Counted from the stretch's first letter, positions 1 to 8,233 are shown. The stretch is 64,000 nucleotides of DNA from Crassaminicella thermophila (GCF_008152325.1 NZ_CP042243.1:2237026-2301025); one strand, 5' to 3'. Made by a program: numbers and translations. The notes: generated by a model from the letters alone, not told the origin.

Positions 1-81
1 AACAAATATTCCAAAAACTCCCCCTAGCATAACAAAAGTAAAAAATATAAAAATACCTACAGCTACATTCTTATGATCCAT
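1..81 (-). CDS. N-terminus of a small membrane protein (partial)
   Basis: An ATG on the minus strand is preceded by a good ribosome site (AGAGGTGA). It opens a frame that runs off the left edge after 27 codons without a stop. The visible residues begin MDHKNVAVG and continue as one hydrophobic stretch rich in Phe, Val and Gly, typical of a first transmembrane helix. It is divergent from the methionine operon. Too little is present to assign a family; it is called from the ribosome site, start and hydrophobicity only. Confidence 0.55.
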   Translation of the reverse strand, partial: MDHKNVAVGIFIFFTFVMLGGVFGIFV

Positions 82-188
82 CCTGTCACCTCTTTGTCAG
101 TCAATTGATCATTTTCTTCATATTTTATCATAATTCTTTATATTTTTCATTACCTTAAATAAAATTATATGAATTTTTCAAAAACATA

Positions 189-217
189 TTGACATAATGA
201 TCCTATTGGTATAAACT
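189..217 (+). promoter_or_regulatory. Sigma-A promoter of the methionine operon
   Basis: TTGACA at 189-194, a 17-bp spacer and TAAACT at 212-217. Transcription would start about 30 bp before the SAM riboswitch. The match and position are seen directly; activity is inferred. Confidence 0.7.
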
Positions 218-250
218 TACTACTAAATCAATAAAAACTGAATATTTTAA

Positions 251-350
251 CTCTTATCCAGAGTGGCGGAGGGATCTGGCCCTATGAAGCCCGGCAACCA
301 GCATATTATGCAATGGTGCTAATTCCAGCGGTATAACCGACAGATGAGAG
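251..350 (+). promoter_or_regulatory. SAM-I (S-box) riboswitch, methionine operon
   Basis: The leader contains the conserved S-box core: the CTCTTATC/GATGAGAG P1 arms, the AGAGTGGCGGAGGGA segment, GGCCCTATGAAGCCCGGCAACC and AATTCCAGC. A terminator hairpin follows directly, so SAM binding is expected to switch transcription of the downstream homocysteine/methionine genes off. A second SAM-I element controls the NhaC-like transporter at 34.5-35.8 kb. Confidence 0.95.
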
Positions 351-359
351 CGTTATATT

Positions 360-394
360 AAAAAACTTCTTTCACTGTCAAAGAAGTTTTTTTA
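360..394 (+). terminator. Expression-platform terminator of the SAM riboswitch
   Basis: Arms AAAAAACTTCTTT and AAAGAAGTTTTTTT flank a short loop and are followed by a T-rich tract. It lies between the aptamer and the first ORF, as expected for an S-box transcriptional attenuator. Confidence 0.85.
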
Positions 395-420
395 TTTTAT
401 ATAAGAAAGGAAGATGTAAT

Positions 421-1593
421 ATGTCTATAAAAAAGACTTATGAAGAAATCAATGAAAAAATCAAAAATGGTTGTGCAGTTGTTGTAAGTGCTGAAGAAGT
501 AATAGATATTGTAAAAGAAAAAGGTATCAAAGACGCTGCAAAATATGTAGATGTAGTTACAACAGCAACTTTTGGCCCTATGTGTTCAACAGGAGCTTTT
601 TTAAACTTCGGTCATTCAGATCCCCCAATTAGAATGACAAAGGTTACATTAAATGATGTAGCAGCATATTCTGGTCTTGCAGCTGTTGATGCTTATATTG
701 GTGCTACAGAAATTTCTGAAAGCAAAGGAATTGAATATGGAGGTGCGCATGTTATTTGCGACTTGATTGATGGAAAAAAAATACGTCTAAAAGCAACTTC
801 TCCTGGAACTGATTGCTATCCAAGATTAGAAATTGATACTTATATCACAAAAGACAGTATTAATGAAGCCTATTTGTTCAACCCAAGAAATGCTTATCAA
901 AATTATAGTGCTGCAATCAACACCTCAGATAAAGCTCTTTATACTTATATGGGGATTCTACAACCAAATATGGGGAATATCAACTACTGTACTTCTGGAC
1001 AGTTAAGCCCCCTTTTTAATGATCCCCTCTATCGAACAATAGGCATTGGAACAAGGATATTCCTTGCTGGAACAACAGGATATATCTCTTGGCAAGGAAC
1101 CCAATTTTTTTCTGATCGTGAAAGGGATGAAAATGGTATTCCTCTATCTCCTGCAGCTACCCTTGCAGTAGTTGGTGATTTAAAGAAAATGAGCACTGAG
1201 TATATAAAACCAGCCGTTTTTGAGAAATATGGCATATCTATGTTTGTTGGAATAGGAATTCCTATCCCTATACTTGATGAAGAAATGATGAAATTTGTTT
1301 CTATTGAAGATAAGGACCTTTATACGAGTATAGTAGATTATAGCGTCCCAAGTAGAAACAAACCAACTCTTGGCAGAGTTAATTATGCACAATTAAGAAG
1401 TGGCTCTATTAATTTAAATGGAAAAAGTATTAAAACAGCTCCTATTACAAGTTTATATAAATCAAGAAAAATTGCAGAAGAATTAAAAAAATTGATTATG
1501 GAAGGAAATTTTTACCTTCAACAACCAATTGAAGCATTTCCACTAAATAATCGTTTAAATACCCTTGAAATTATCGATGCAGAGGAGGAATAA
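421..1593 (+). CDS. Homocysteine biosynthesis protein, DUF39 family
   Basis: A 390-residue protein that I recognise as the DUF39 family (the type of Methanosarcina MA1821). In methanogens this family is needed to make homocysteine from aspartate semialdehyde and sulfide, without O-acetyl- or O-succinyl-homoserine. Visible hallmarks are the N-terminal TTATFGPMCSTGAF and FGHSDPPIRM segments with a conserved Cys, and a glycine-rich middle (TGYISWQGTQF). It is the first gene after the SAM riboswitch and is followed within 3 bp by an NIL-ferredoxin protein, its usual partner. The ATG has AAAGGAAG upstream. The family call is firm; the reaction in this organism is inferred from family and context. 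Confidence 0.88.
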   Translation: MSIKKTYEEINEKIKNGCAVVVSAEEVIDIVKEKGIKDAAKYVDVVTTATFGPMCSTGAFLNFGHSDPPIRMTKVTLNDVAAYSGLAAVDAYIGATEISESKGIEYGGAHVICDLIDGKKIRLKATSPGTDCYPRLEIDTYITKDSINEAYLFNPRNAYQNYSAAINTSDKALYTYMGILQPNMGNINYCTSGQLSPLFNDPLYRTIGIGTRIFLAGTTGYISWQGTQFFSDRERDENGIPLSPAATLAVVGDLKKMSTEYIKPAVFEKYGISMFVGIGIPIPILDEEMMKFVSIEDKDLYTSIVDYSVPSRNKPTLGRVNYAQLRSGSINLNGKSIKTAPITSLYKSRKIAEELKKLIMEGNFYLQQPIEAFPLNNRLNTLEIIDAEEE

Positions 1594-1595
1594 AA

Positions 1596-2000
1596 ATGAA
1601 AAAAAAGATTTTTTTAATCTTTCCACCCCATTTAACAGATCAACCCATTACTTATACATTAATAAAAAAATATGATTTAAAAACAAATATATTAAGAGCT
1701 TCTATAAACTACAATACACAAGGGAATCTTTTATTGGAACTTGAAGGTACAAAAGAAAACATATCATCAGGCATTCGCTATCTAGAAAATATTGGAGTAA
1801 AAGTTGACTTTATTCATACTGAAATAAAGTGGGATGAAAAAGCTTGCATCCATTGTGGTGCTTGTACAGCTGTTTGCCCTTCAGATGCTTTAAAGCTAGA
1901 TTCAAATAGTTGGCTTTTATCTTTCAATGCAGAAGAATGTTTAGGCTGTAAACTTTGTATTAAAGCATGTCCTTTAAAAATTATTACAAATGGCTTATAG
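1596..2000 (+). CDS. NIL-domain 4Fe-4S ferredoxin of homocysteine synthesis
   Basis: A 134-residue protein with an N-terminal NIL-type ligand-binding domain (about 1-75) and two 4Fe-4S motifs near the C-terminus, CIHCGACTAVCP and CLGCKLCIKACP. This matches the MA1822-type partner of DUF39 proteins, thought to supply electrons or a cluster for sulfur incorporation into homocysteine. It starts 3 bp after the DUF39 stop with AGAGGAGGAA as ribosome site. The order DUF39, NIL-ferredoxin, COG2122 protein, MetF and MetH supports a single sulfide-to-methionine route. Confidence 0.88.
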   Translation: MKKKIFLIFPPHLTDQPITYTLIKKYDLKTNILRASINYNTQGNLLLELEGTKENISSGIRYLENIGVKVDFIHTEIKWDEKACIHCGACTAVCPSDALKLDSNSWLLSFNAEECLGCKLCIKACPLKIITNGL

Positions 2001-2008
2001 GTGATTTT

Positions 2009-2731
2009 ATGTATCAAAAAAGATTTTATCGAAAATATATGAAACCAAATAATTTTGTTAATTTTACTGTAATAGAAAAAGAATCTGATTTACACATATC
2101 TGCAAAATGCAATCTAAAAAAAGAAGCTAGAAAATATTTGATTAAATATAGAAAAGCTATTAAAACTTACGGATCTGTCCATAAGGACTTTTATACTAGT
2201 TTAAATCCTTTAGTAGCTAAAGAGAATGCTACAGACATAATTAAACATATGATAAATGCATCTACTTTAGCAAAAGTAGGACCTATGGCCACAGTTGCTG
2301 GTGCCATATCCCAATATGTAGGTTTATCCTTATTAAAACATACAGATGAAATAATAATTGAAAATGGTGGAGATATTTTTATGAAAATAAACCATACAGC
2401 AAAAATATTGGTTTATGCAGGAAACTCTCCTTTTTCAAACAAAATTGCACTCTCTATTTCACCTACAAATACTCCATTAGGGTTATGTACTTCAGCAGGA
2501 AAGGTTGGTCATTCTCTTAGTTTTGGAAATGCTGATGCTGTTGTAGTTTTATCAAAAGATACCCTTCTTGCTGATGCAACTGCTACAGCTATTGGAAATA
2601 TAATTTTTACCCCTAAAGATATTTTAAATGGAATTGAGTTTGGAAAATCGATTCCAGGAATTGAGGGAGTTCTAATTATTATAGAAGATAAACTTGGTAC
2701 TTGGGGAAATATTACTTTAGTAAATCCCTAA
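2009..2731 (+). CDS. UPF0280/COG2122 ApbE-like protein of homocysteine synthesis
   Basis: A 240-residue protein of the UPF0280 (COG2122) family, distantly related to ApbE flavin transferases. A COG2122 member (MA1715) was linked to homocysteine formation in Methanosarcina. Typical segments are the glycine-rich ASTLAKVGPMATVAGAIS, IIENGGDIF and STPLG-like SPTNTPLGLCTSAGKVGHS. I start it at the ATG with TAGGTGA upstream; an ATG 42 bp earlier lies inside the ferredoxin gene and has no good ribosome site. It sits third in the SAM-riboswitch operon. The biochemical role of this family is not settled. Confidence 0.82.
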   Translation: MYQKRFYRKYMKPNNFVNFTVIEKESDLHISAKCNLKKEARKYLIKYRKAIKTYGSVHKDFYTSLNPLVAKENATDIIKHMINASTLAKVGPMATVAGAISQYVGLSLLKHTDEIIIENGGDIFMKINHTAKILVYAGNSPFSNKIALSISPTNTPLGLCTSAGKVGHSLSFGNADAVVVLSKDTLLADATATAIGNIIFTPKDILNGIEFGKSIPGIEGVLIIIEDKLGTWGNITLVNP

Positions 2732-2755
2732 ATATTTTATAAAGAGGTGTTATAA

Positions 2756-3643
2756 ATGCTAATAAAAGATTTTTACAAAAATAAAAAACCTATTATTTCG
2801 TTTGAAATTTTTCCACCAAAAAAAGATGGACCTATAGAGACTATTTATAATACTATTGATAATTTAAAAGATTTAAAACCTGATTTTATTAGTGTTACTT
2901 ATGGTGCTGGTGGAAGTACTACAAAAAAAACTGTTGAAATTGCATCTATAATTAAAAATAAATATAATATTGAAGCTTTAGCTCATCTTACTTGTGTTAC
3001 TTCTACAAAACAAGAAATAGAAAATATTTTAAATCAATTAAAAGATAATAATATAGAAAATATACTAGCTCTTAGAGGAGATTTTCCAAATGATCCTGAT
3101 TTTGAATTTCCTGATCCTCTTCACTATGAATATGCAAAAGACCTAATTGGGCATATTCATAGTAATAGTAATTTTAGTGTAGGTGCTGCAGCATATCCTG
3201 AAGGACATATTGAATGCACTAATTTAGATAAGGATATTTATTATCTAAAAGAAAAAGTAAATTCTGGTGTTGATTTTTTAATCACACAATTATTTTTTGA
3301 TAATGAAATTTTCTACAAATTCAAAGAAAAATTAGATAAAGAAAACATAAACATCCCTATTTCAGCAGGAATACTTCCGGTTATTAACAAAAACCAAATC
3401 AATCATATTTTATCCCTATGTGGATGTCATCTACCTAAGAAATTTATTCGAATTATTGAAAAGTATGAATATAAGCCTGAAGCTTTAAAAGAAGCAGGAA
3501 TTGCATATGCTATAGAACAAATTGTTGATCTTCTTTCATGGGGAATAGATGGTATTCATATATATACAATGAATCGCCCAAAAACCACTAGAAAAATAGT
3601 AGAAAGCATTTCAACTATACGTAATGTATTAACAGAGGAGTAG
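2756..3643 (+). CDS. metF: Methylenetetrahydrofolate reductase
   Basis: A 295-residue MetF. It reduces 5,10-methylene-THF to 5-methyl-THF, the methyl donor for methionine synthase. The TIM-barrel family signatures are visible: ISFEIFPPKKDG at the N-terminus, ISVTYGAGGS, LALRGDFP and the C-terminal IHIYTMNRP. It lies 25 bp after the COG2122 gene with AAAGAGGTG as ribosome site and 3 bp before the MetH reactivation gene, so it makes the methyl group used by the next two genes. Length is normal for Gram-positive MetF. Confidence 0.95.
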   Translation: MLIKDFYKNKKPIISFEIFPPKKDGPIETIYNTIDNLKDLKPDFISVTYGAGGSTTKKTVEIASIIKNKYNIEALAHLTCVTSTKQEIENILNQLKDNNIENILALRGDFPNDPDFEFPDPLHYEYAKDLIGHIHSNSNFSVGAAAYPEGHIECTNLDKDIYYLKEKVNSGVDFLITQLFFDNEIFYKFKEKLDKENINIPISAGILPVINKNQINHILSLCGCHLPKKFIRIIEKYEYKPEALKEAGIAYAIEQIVDLLSWGIDGIHIYTMNRPKTTRKIVESISTIRNVLTEE

Positions 3644-3646
3644 GTC

Positions 3647-4330
3647 ATGTACATTGATAAAAAAGAAGTTTTACGTTATTTAGGATATCATAGCAAAAAA
3701 ATCGACACTATAACAAATGAAATTATAGATACGTGTATAGAAGAAATAAAAGAAATTGCAAATTTCAATTATGTATATCGTATCTTCCCTATTGAAAAAA
3801 AAGATAAAAAAATTTTTTTAGAAGGGACTTCCCTAATTTTTGAAAGCAAAAACTTATATGCACATCTTCTTAACTCTAAAAAATGTGCTCTTTTGGCTGT
3901 AACCCTTGGAAATATAGTAGATCAAAAAATAAGATATTATAGTAAAATAAATTTATCCAAAAGTCTAATCTTCGATGCTGTTGCTACTACAGCAATAGAA
4001 TCTATATGTGATGAAATAGAAGAAAATATAAAAATAATTGCAAAAAAATATGGTCTTCATATAACTAACAGATATAGTCCTGGTTATGGAGATTTCCCGC
4101 TTTCATATCAACCTAAAATTATTCATTTACTAGATGCTCAAAAGAAAATTGGACTTACTGCTACACCTGATTTTATATTAATTCCTAGAAAATCTGTAAC
4201 TGCAATTATTGGACTTGAAGATAAACCCTCTATAAATAAATTAAGTAGCTGTGCAAAATGCAGTCAAAATCGTACTTGTATTTATAAGAAAGATGGTGAT
4301 ACTTGTGAATATAAAAAAAATAATAGGTAA
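3647..4330 (+). CDS. MetH reactivation-domain protein (stand-alone)
   Basis: A 227-residue protein matching the vitamin-B12-dependent methionine synthase activation domain, which in E. coli MetH is the C-terminal module that binds AdoMet and remethylates cob(II)alamin. The segment NRYSPGYGDFPLSYQ resembles the AdoMet-binding RYSPGYG signature. The C-terminus carries CAKCSQNRTC and a further Cys, possibly metal binding. The downstream MetH lacks this domain, so the two proteins together make one full methionine synthase. Its 3' end overlaps the metH start by 26 bp, implying translational coupling. Confidence 0.85.
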   Translation: MYIDKKEVLRYLGYHSKKIDTITNEIIDTCIEEIKEIANFNYVYRIFPIEKKDKKIFLEGTSLIFESKNLYAHLLNSKKCALLAVTLGNIVDQKIRYYSKINLSKSLIFDAVATTAIESICDEIEENIKIIAKKYGLHITNRYSPGYGDFPLSYQPKIIHLLDAQKKIGLTATPDFILIPRKSVTAIIGLEDKPSINKLSSCAKCSQNRTCIYKKDGDTCEYKKNNR

Positions 4331-6671
4331 AGAATTTATTTTCTTTGATGGTGCTATGGGAACAATGCTTCAGCAAGCAGGACTTCCAATAGGTGAACTG
4401 CCTGAAAGCTTTAATATATCCTATCCTGAAGTTATATATGACATTCATAAAAAATATATTGATGCTGGTGCAGATGTCATTACAACAAATACATTTGGTG
4501 CTAATGAATATAAACTAAAAGATCTACCATATAGCGTAGAACAAATTATAAGTAAAGCTGTATCAATTGCAAGAGATGCCGCTGGTAATAAACTTGTAGC
4601 CCTTGATATAGGCCCAATTGGACAACTTATGGAACCCATAGGAACTTTAAAATTCGATGAAGCTTATGAGATTTTTAAAAGACAAATAAAAGCAGGTGAA
4701 ACAGCTGGAGCTGACTTGATTTTAATTGAAACCATATCAGATTTATATGAAGCAAAAGCCGCTATACTTGCTGCAAAAGAAAACTGCTCGCTTCCAGTTT
4801 TTTGTACAATGACATTTCAACAAAATGGAAGAACTCTAACAGGAACTGATCCGACAACAATGGTTCATGTTTTAGAAGGGTTAGGAATAGATGCATTAGG
4901 TATAAATTGTTCTTTAGGTCCTAAAGAAATTAAACCTATCATAGAAAAAATACTAAAAATTTCTACTGTCCCTGTTATTGTTCAACCAAATGCAGGACTA
5001 CCAAAGCTAAAAGAAGGAAAAACAGTATTTGATCTAACTCCAGAAGTATTTTCTGAAGAAATCAAAAATATGGCTCAAATGGGAATCTCTATAATAGGAG
5101 GTTGTTGTGGAACAAATCCAGACTTTATAAAAAAAGCAAAAAAATATTTAGAAGGATTATACCCTATTAAATTAAATAATAAAAAATTAACTACAGTATG
5201 TTCTTCTACAAAGACTATTGTTATTGGAAATGATATAAAAATAATTGGTGAAAGAATAAATCCTACTGGTAAGAAGAAGTTAAAAGAAGCATTAAGAAAT
5301 AATAATCTTGATTATATTTTATCAGAAGCTATAAAACAAAAAGAAGCTGGAGCAGATATTCTTGATGTAAATATAGGTCTACCTGAAATAAACGAAAAAG
5401 AAATGATGCCCAAAATAATAAAAGAAATTCAAGGAATTGTTGACATTCCATTACAAATTGATAGCACCAATACAGATACTATTGAAGCTGCTGTCAGAGT
5501 TTTCAATGGAAAACCCCTCATTAATTCAGTAAACGGTAAAACAGAAAGTATGAAATCCATATTTCCAATTGTAAAAAAATATGGTGCTTGTGTAATAGGT
5601 CTTACTTTAGATGAAAATGGCATTCCAAAAAAAGCAGAAGAAAGAGCTGCTATTGCAGAAAAAATCATAAATACAGCATCATCTTATGGCATACCAAAGG
5701 AAAATATTTTAATAGACTGTCTTGTTTTAACAGCATCTGCACAGCAAGAGGAAGTTATGGAGACACTTAAAGCCATAAAGTTAGTAAAAGATAGGTTTGA
5801 TGTAAAAACAACCCTTGGTGTAAGCAATGTTTCATTTGGACTTCCTCAAAGAAAAATTATAAATCGTACATTTCTAGCAATGGCTCTTTCATTTGGACTT
5901 GACGCCCCTATTATAGACCCATTACTAGAAAGCAATCTAGAAACCATTCATACATTTAACGTTCTTGCAAACCATGATAAAGATGCACAAAATTTTATAA
6001 ATATTTATAGGAATGATTCTAAAAAAGAAGAACCTAAAAAATTAGAAGCAAAAAAAAATTTAAAGCAAATTATCATAGATGGCATAAAAGATGAAGCAGC
6101 ACAAAAAACAAAAGAACTTTTAAATAGTATAACTCCATTAGAAATAGTAAATAACTATTTAGTTCCTGCTCTCGACCTTGTAGGAAATAAATATGAAAAA
6201 GAAGAAATATTTTTACCACAGCTCATTCGTTCAGCAGAAACAGTAAAGGCTTCCTTCGAAGTAATTAAAGAACACCTTTTAAAAGAAGGAAAAAGCAACA
6301 TATCAAAAGGAAAAATACTTCTTGCTACTGTAAAAGGAGATATACACGATATTGGAAAAAATATTGTAAAAGTCCTTTTAGAAAACTATGGATTTGATGT
6401 TTTGGATCTTGGAAAAGATGTTCCTATAGAAGAAGTAGTAGAACAAACAAAAGCACATGATATAAAACTTGTAGGTTTAAGTGCCCTTATGACCACTACA
6501 GTAAAAAATATGGAACAAACCATTAAAGCCATTAGAGAAAATCATATTCATTGTTATATAATGGTAGGGGGTGCTGTATTAAATCAAGAATATGCTGATA
6601 TGATTGGTGCTGACTTTTATGCAAAAGATGCTAGAGAATCAGTAACTATTGCACAAAAAGTATTTCAATAG
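4305..6671 (+). CDS. metH: Cobalamin-dependent methionine synthase, short form
   Basis: About 788 residues. Domain order: homocysteine-binding barrel (about 1-300; Zn ligands in GINCSLGP and GGCCGTNP), pterin-binding barrel (about 315-570), then cobalamin cap and Rossmann domain with DIHDIGKN near residue 680 supplying the axial His. The C-terminal AdoMet reactivation domain is absent and is encoded by the preceding gene. I choose GTG at 4305 because GGTGAT lies just upstream; ATG codons at 4251 and 4293 are in frame but poorly supplied with ribosome sites. It transfers methyl from methyl-THF to homocysteine. Last gene of the operon. Confidence 0.93.
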   Translation: MNIKKIIGKEFIFFDGAMGTMLQQAGLPIGELPESFNISYPEVIYDIHKKYIDAGADVITTNTFGANEYKLKDLPYSVEQIISKAVSIARDAAGNKLVALDIGPIGQLMEPIGTLKFDEAYEIFKRQIKAGETAGADLILIETISDLYEAKAAILAAKENCSLPVFCTMTFQQNGRTLTGTDPTTMVHVLEGLGIDALGINCSLGPKEIKPIIEKILKISTVPVIVQPNAGLPKLKEGKTVFDLTPEVFSEEIKNMAQMGISIIGGCCGTNPDFIKKAKKYLEGLYPIKLNNKKLTTVCSSTKTIVIGNDIKIIGERINPTGKKKLKEALRNNNLDYILSEAIKQKEAGADILDVNIGLPEINEKEMMPKIIKEIQGIVDIPLQIDSTNTDTIEAAVRVFNGKPLINSVNGKTESMKSIFPIVKKYGACVIGLTLDENGIPKKAEERAAIAEKIINTASSYGIPKENILIDCLVLTASAQQEEVMETLKAIKLVKDRFDVKTTLGVSNVSFGLPQRKIINRTFLAMALSFGLDAPIIDPLLESNLETIHTFNVLANHDKDAQNFINIYRNDSKKEEPKKLEAKKNLKQIIIDGIKDEAAQKTKELLNSITPLEIVNNYLVPALDLVGNKYEKEEIFLPQLIRSAETVKASFEVIKEHLLKEGKSNISKGKILLATVKGDIHDIGKNIVKVLLENYGFDVLDLGKDVPIEEVVEQTKAHDIKLVGLSALMTTTVKNMEQTIKAIRENHIHCYIMVGGAVLNQEYADMIGADFYAKDARESVTIAQKVFQ

Positions 6672-6694
6672 AAGGAGCAGTTTTCTGCTCCTTA
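6671..6694. terminator. Bidirectional terminator between metH and panC
   Basis: AAGGAGCAG and CTGCTCCTT pair across a TTTT loop between convergent metH and panC. The panC stop codon lies at its edge. The T-tract on the plus side is only moderate. Confidence 0.65.
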
Positions 6695-7540
6695 TGAAAT
6701 TTTTATACGAATATTATCAATCAATCTTGTTTTTCCTATTTTTACTGCAAGAGCAATCAATACATCTCCTTGTAGTTTTTTTATATCTTCTAAGTTTTCA
6801 GCACTTACAACTTCTACATAATCAATATTTGCCATAGGTTCATTAGAAATATTTTTTATAATAAAATCCTTTATTTTTATTGCATCTCTCTCTCCATTTT
6901 CTATCATATCCTTTGCTGCAAAAAGAGATTTAGATAAAATCAAGCCTGCTTTTCTCTCTTTTTCATTAAGATAAGTATTTCTTGAACTTAAAGCAAGTCC
7001 ATCTTCTTCTCTTACAATAGGACATGGAACAATCTCTAAATCCATATTCAAATCTTTCACCATTTGCTCAATTACAACTACTTGCTGTGCATCTTTCTGT
7101 CCAAAATAAGCTCTATCTGGTTGAACAATGTTAAAAAACTTACAAACCACTGTAGTGACTCCTTTGAAATGACCTGGACGTGATGCACCACATAATTTAT
7201 CTGTTATTTCATTTACAACTACATCCGTTTTATAACCATTTGGATACATTTCCTTTGCAGAAGGATTAAATAATATATCAGCACCAGCACTTTGTGCTAA
7301 TTTACTATCTCTTTCTAAGGAACGAGGATATGTTTCAAAATCCTCACCAGCACAGAACTGAGTTGGATTTACAAATACACTTACTACTACAAAATCATTT
7401 TCTTCTTTTGCTCTTCTAATAAGAGATAGGTGTCCTTCATGAAGATATCCCATAGTAGGAACAAATCCAATTTTTTTCCCATCTCTTTTTTCTCTTTTTA
7501 CAATCTCTCTTATATCTTTTACATTCTCTACTATAAACAT
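6692..7540 (-). CDS. panC: Pantothenate synthetase
   Basis: A 282-residue PanC, which joins pantoate and beta-alanine with ATP to give pantothenate. Signature segments: PTMGYLHEGHLSLI (HIGH-like nucleotide site), FVNPTQF, FGQKDAQQ and LSSRNTYL (KMSKS-like). Ribosome site AGGAGGG precedes the ATG. No panB or panD is adjacent in this window, so it is transcribed alone behind the hairpin-rich leader at 7585-7713. Normal family length. Confidence 0.95.
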   Translation of the reverse strand: MFIVENVKDIREIVKREKRDGKKIGFVPTMGYLHEGHLSLIRRAKEENDFVVVSVFVNPTQFCAGEDFETYPRSLERDSKLAQSAGADILFNPSAKEMYPNGYKTDVVVNEITDKLCGASRPGHFKGVTTVVCKFFNIVQPDRAYFGQKDAQQVVVIEQMVKDLNMDLEIVPCPIVREEDGLALSSRNTYLNEKERKAGLILSKSLFAAKDMIENGERDAIKIKDFIIKNISNEPMANIDYVEVVSAENLEDIKKLQGDVLIALAVKIGKTRLIDNIRIKIS

Positions 7541-7584
7541 TTCATACCCTCCTATTTCCTCTCTGAGCCAATAAGATTAAAAAA

Positions 7585-7613
7585 CCTTGCTGAGTATCAC
7601 ACACAGCAAGGCT
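7585..7613 (-). terminator. Leader terminator (attenuator) upstream of panC
   Basis: On the minus strand CCTTGCTG and CAGCAAGG form a hairpin followed by TTTTTT, about 40 bp before the panC start and downstream of the paired hairpins at 7634-7713. A TGAGTAT at 7626-7632 (minus strand) can pair with ATACTCA inside this terminator at 7591-7597, giving a 7-bp alternative antiterminator. It therefore looks like a regulated attenuator. Confidence 0.7.
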
Positions 7614-7633
7614 ATTATTTCATGTATACTCAA

Positions 7634-7713
7634 CTGTCTCTGTCCCAAAGGCTCAAAGCAGATTTGTTCTGAAATTTTTTTTGTAAAAAGGTATAGTTCT
7701 TTCGATACTATCC
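7634..7713 (-). promoter_or_regulatory. Tandem bulged-A hairpins, candidate pan RNA motif
   Basis: Two successive hairpins at 7690-7713 and 7634-7661 (minus strand) share one design: a 2-3 bp basal helix, a single unpaired A on the 3' side, a 5-bp middle helix, a single unpaired A on the 5' side, and a small apical stem-loop. Two bulged adenosines per hairpin, tandem occurrence and position before a pantothenate gene fit the published description of the pan motif of Firmicutes. I compared from memory of that description, not to an alignment. Confidence 0.6.
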
Positions 7714-7719
7714 GATATT

Positions 7720-7748
7720 ATTCTAACACAAGCCTTCTTTTCATACAA
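7720..7748 (-). promoter_or_regulatory. Promoter of the panC leader
   Basis: On the minus strand TTGTAT (7748-7743), 17-bp spacer and TAGAAT (7725-7720). The start point would fall immediately before the first bulged-A hairpin. Confidence 0.6.
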
Positions 7749-7837
7749 TAAATAATATTCTTATGTACATTTTTTTCCTATATATTAGACCTCTTCTTTG
7801 TAGATAATAATAGTAAATACAAAAAGAGGTGATAAAA

Positions 7838-8074
7838 ATGGCAAAAAAACCTGTAGTGAAAGAAGCAAGAATGGCATTAAATGAATTCAAAGAGGAAATT
7901 GCTAACGAATTAGGGATTTCTATGTTAAATAAAAATTTATCTAGTAATATAACTTCTAGACAAGCAGGACAGATGGGTGGTAAATTAGGTGGAGAAATGA
8001 CAAAAAGATTAATAGAAAATGCTGAAAAGAGCATGGCATATAGGAGTGATTTACTGCCACCAGATTTAGATTAA
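7838..8074 (+). CDS. Alpha/beta-type small acid-soluble spore protein
   Basis: A 78-residue SASP that coats and protects spore DNA. It shows the two family signatures: the germination-protease region EEIANELGI and the DNA-binding C-terminal block TSRQAGQMGGKLGGEMTKRLI. The ATG at 7838 follows AGAGGTGATAAAA; the in-frame GTG at 7829 lies within that ribosome site and is not the start. Monocistronic, with a hairpin downstream. This gene is the clearest evidence that the organism forms endospores. Confidence 0.95.
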   Translation: MAKKPVVKEARMALNEFKEEIANELGISMLNKNLSSNITSRQAGQMGGKLGGEMTKRLIENAEKSMAYRSDLLPPDLD

Positions 8075-8090
8075 AAAACTTTACAATAAA

Positions 8091-8120
8091 AGGATGAACA
8101 AAAATTTACGTTCATCCTTA
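8091..8120 (+). terminator. Hairpin after the SASP gene
   Basis: AGGATGAAC and GTTCATCCT pair across a 10-base AT-rich loop, followed by TACTTCTACTTT. The T-tract is weak. A second imperfect hairpin with AAAGGTA/TACCCTTT arms lies at about 8149-8174. Confidence 0.55.
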
Positions 8121-8207
8121 CTTCTACTTTACTACATTATAAATAAGAAAAAGGTAACTATACAGCTACCCTTTTCTTCTGATGAGTTGTGGGTGGGAAT
8201 AAGGTGT

Positions 8208-8233
8208 ATTTAAAAGCGAATTCGCTTTTAAAT
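8208..8233. repeat. Perfect 26-bp palindrome
   Basis: ATTTAAAAGCGAA followed directly by its reverse complement, with no loop. It sits in the 343-bp gap between the SASP and CAP-protein genes, 185 bp before the latter. No T-tract follows, so it is not an obvious terminator; a symmetric protein-binding site is possible. The rest of this gap (8121-8417) holds only AT-rich sequence and the weak hairpin near 8160. Confidence 0.6.
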
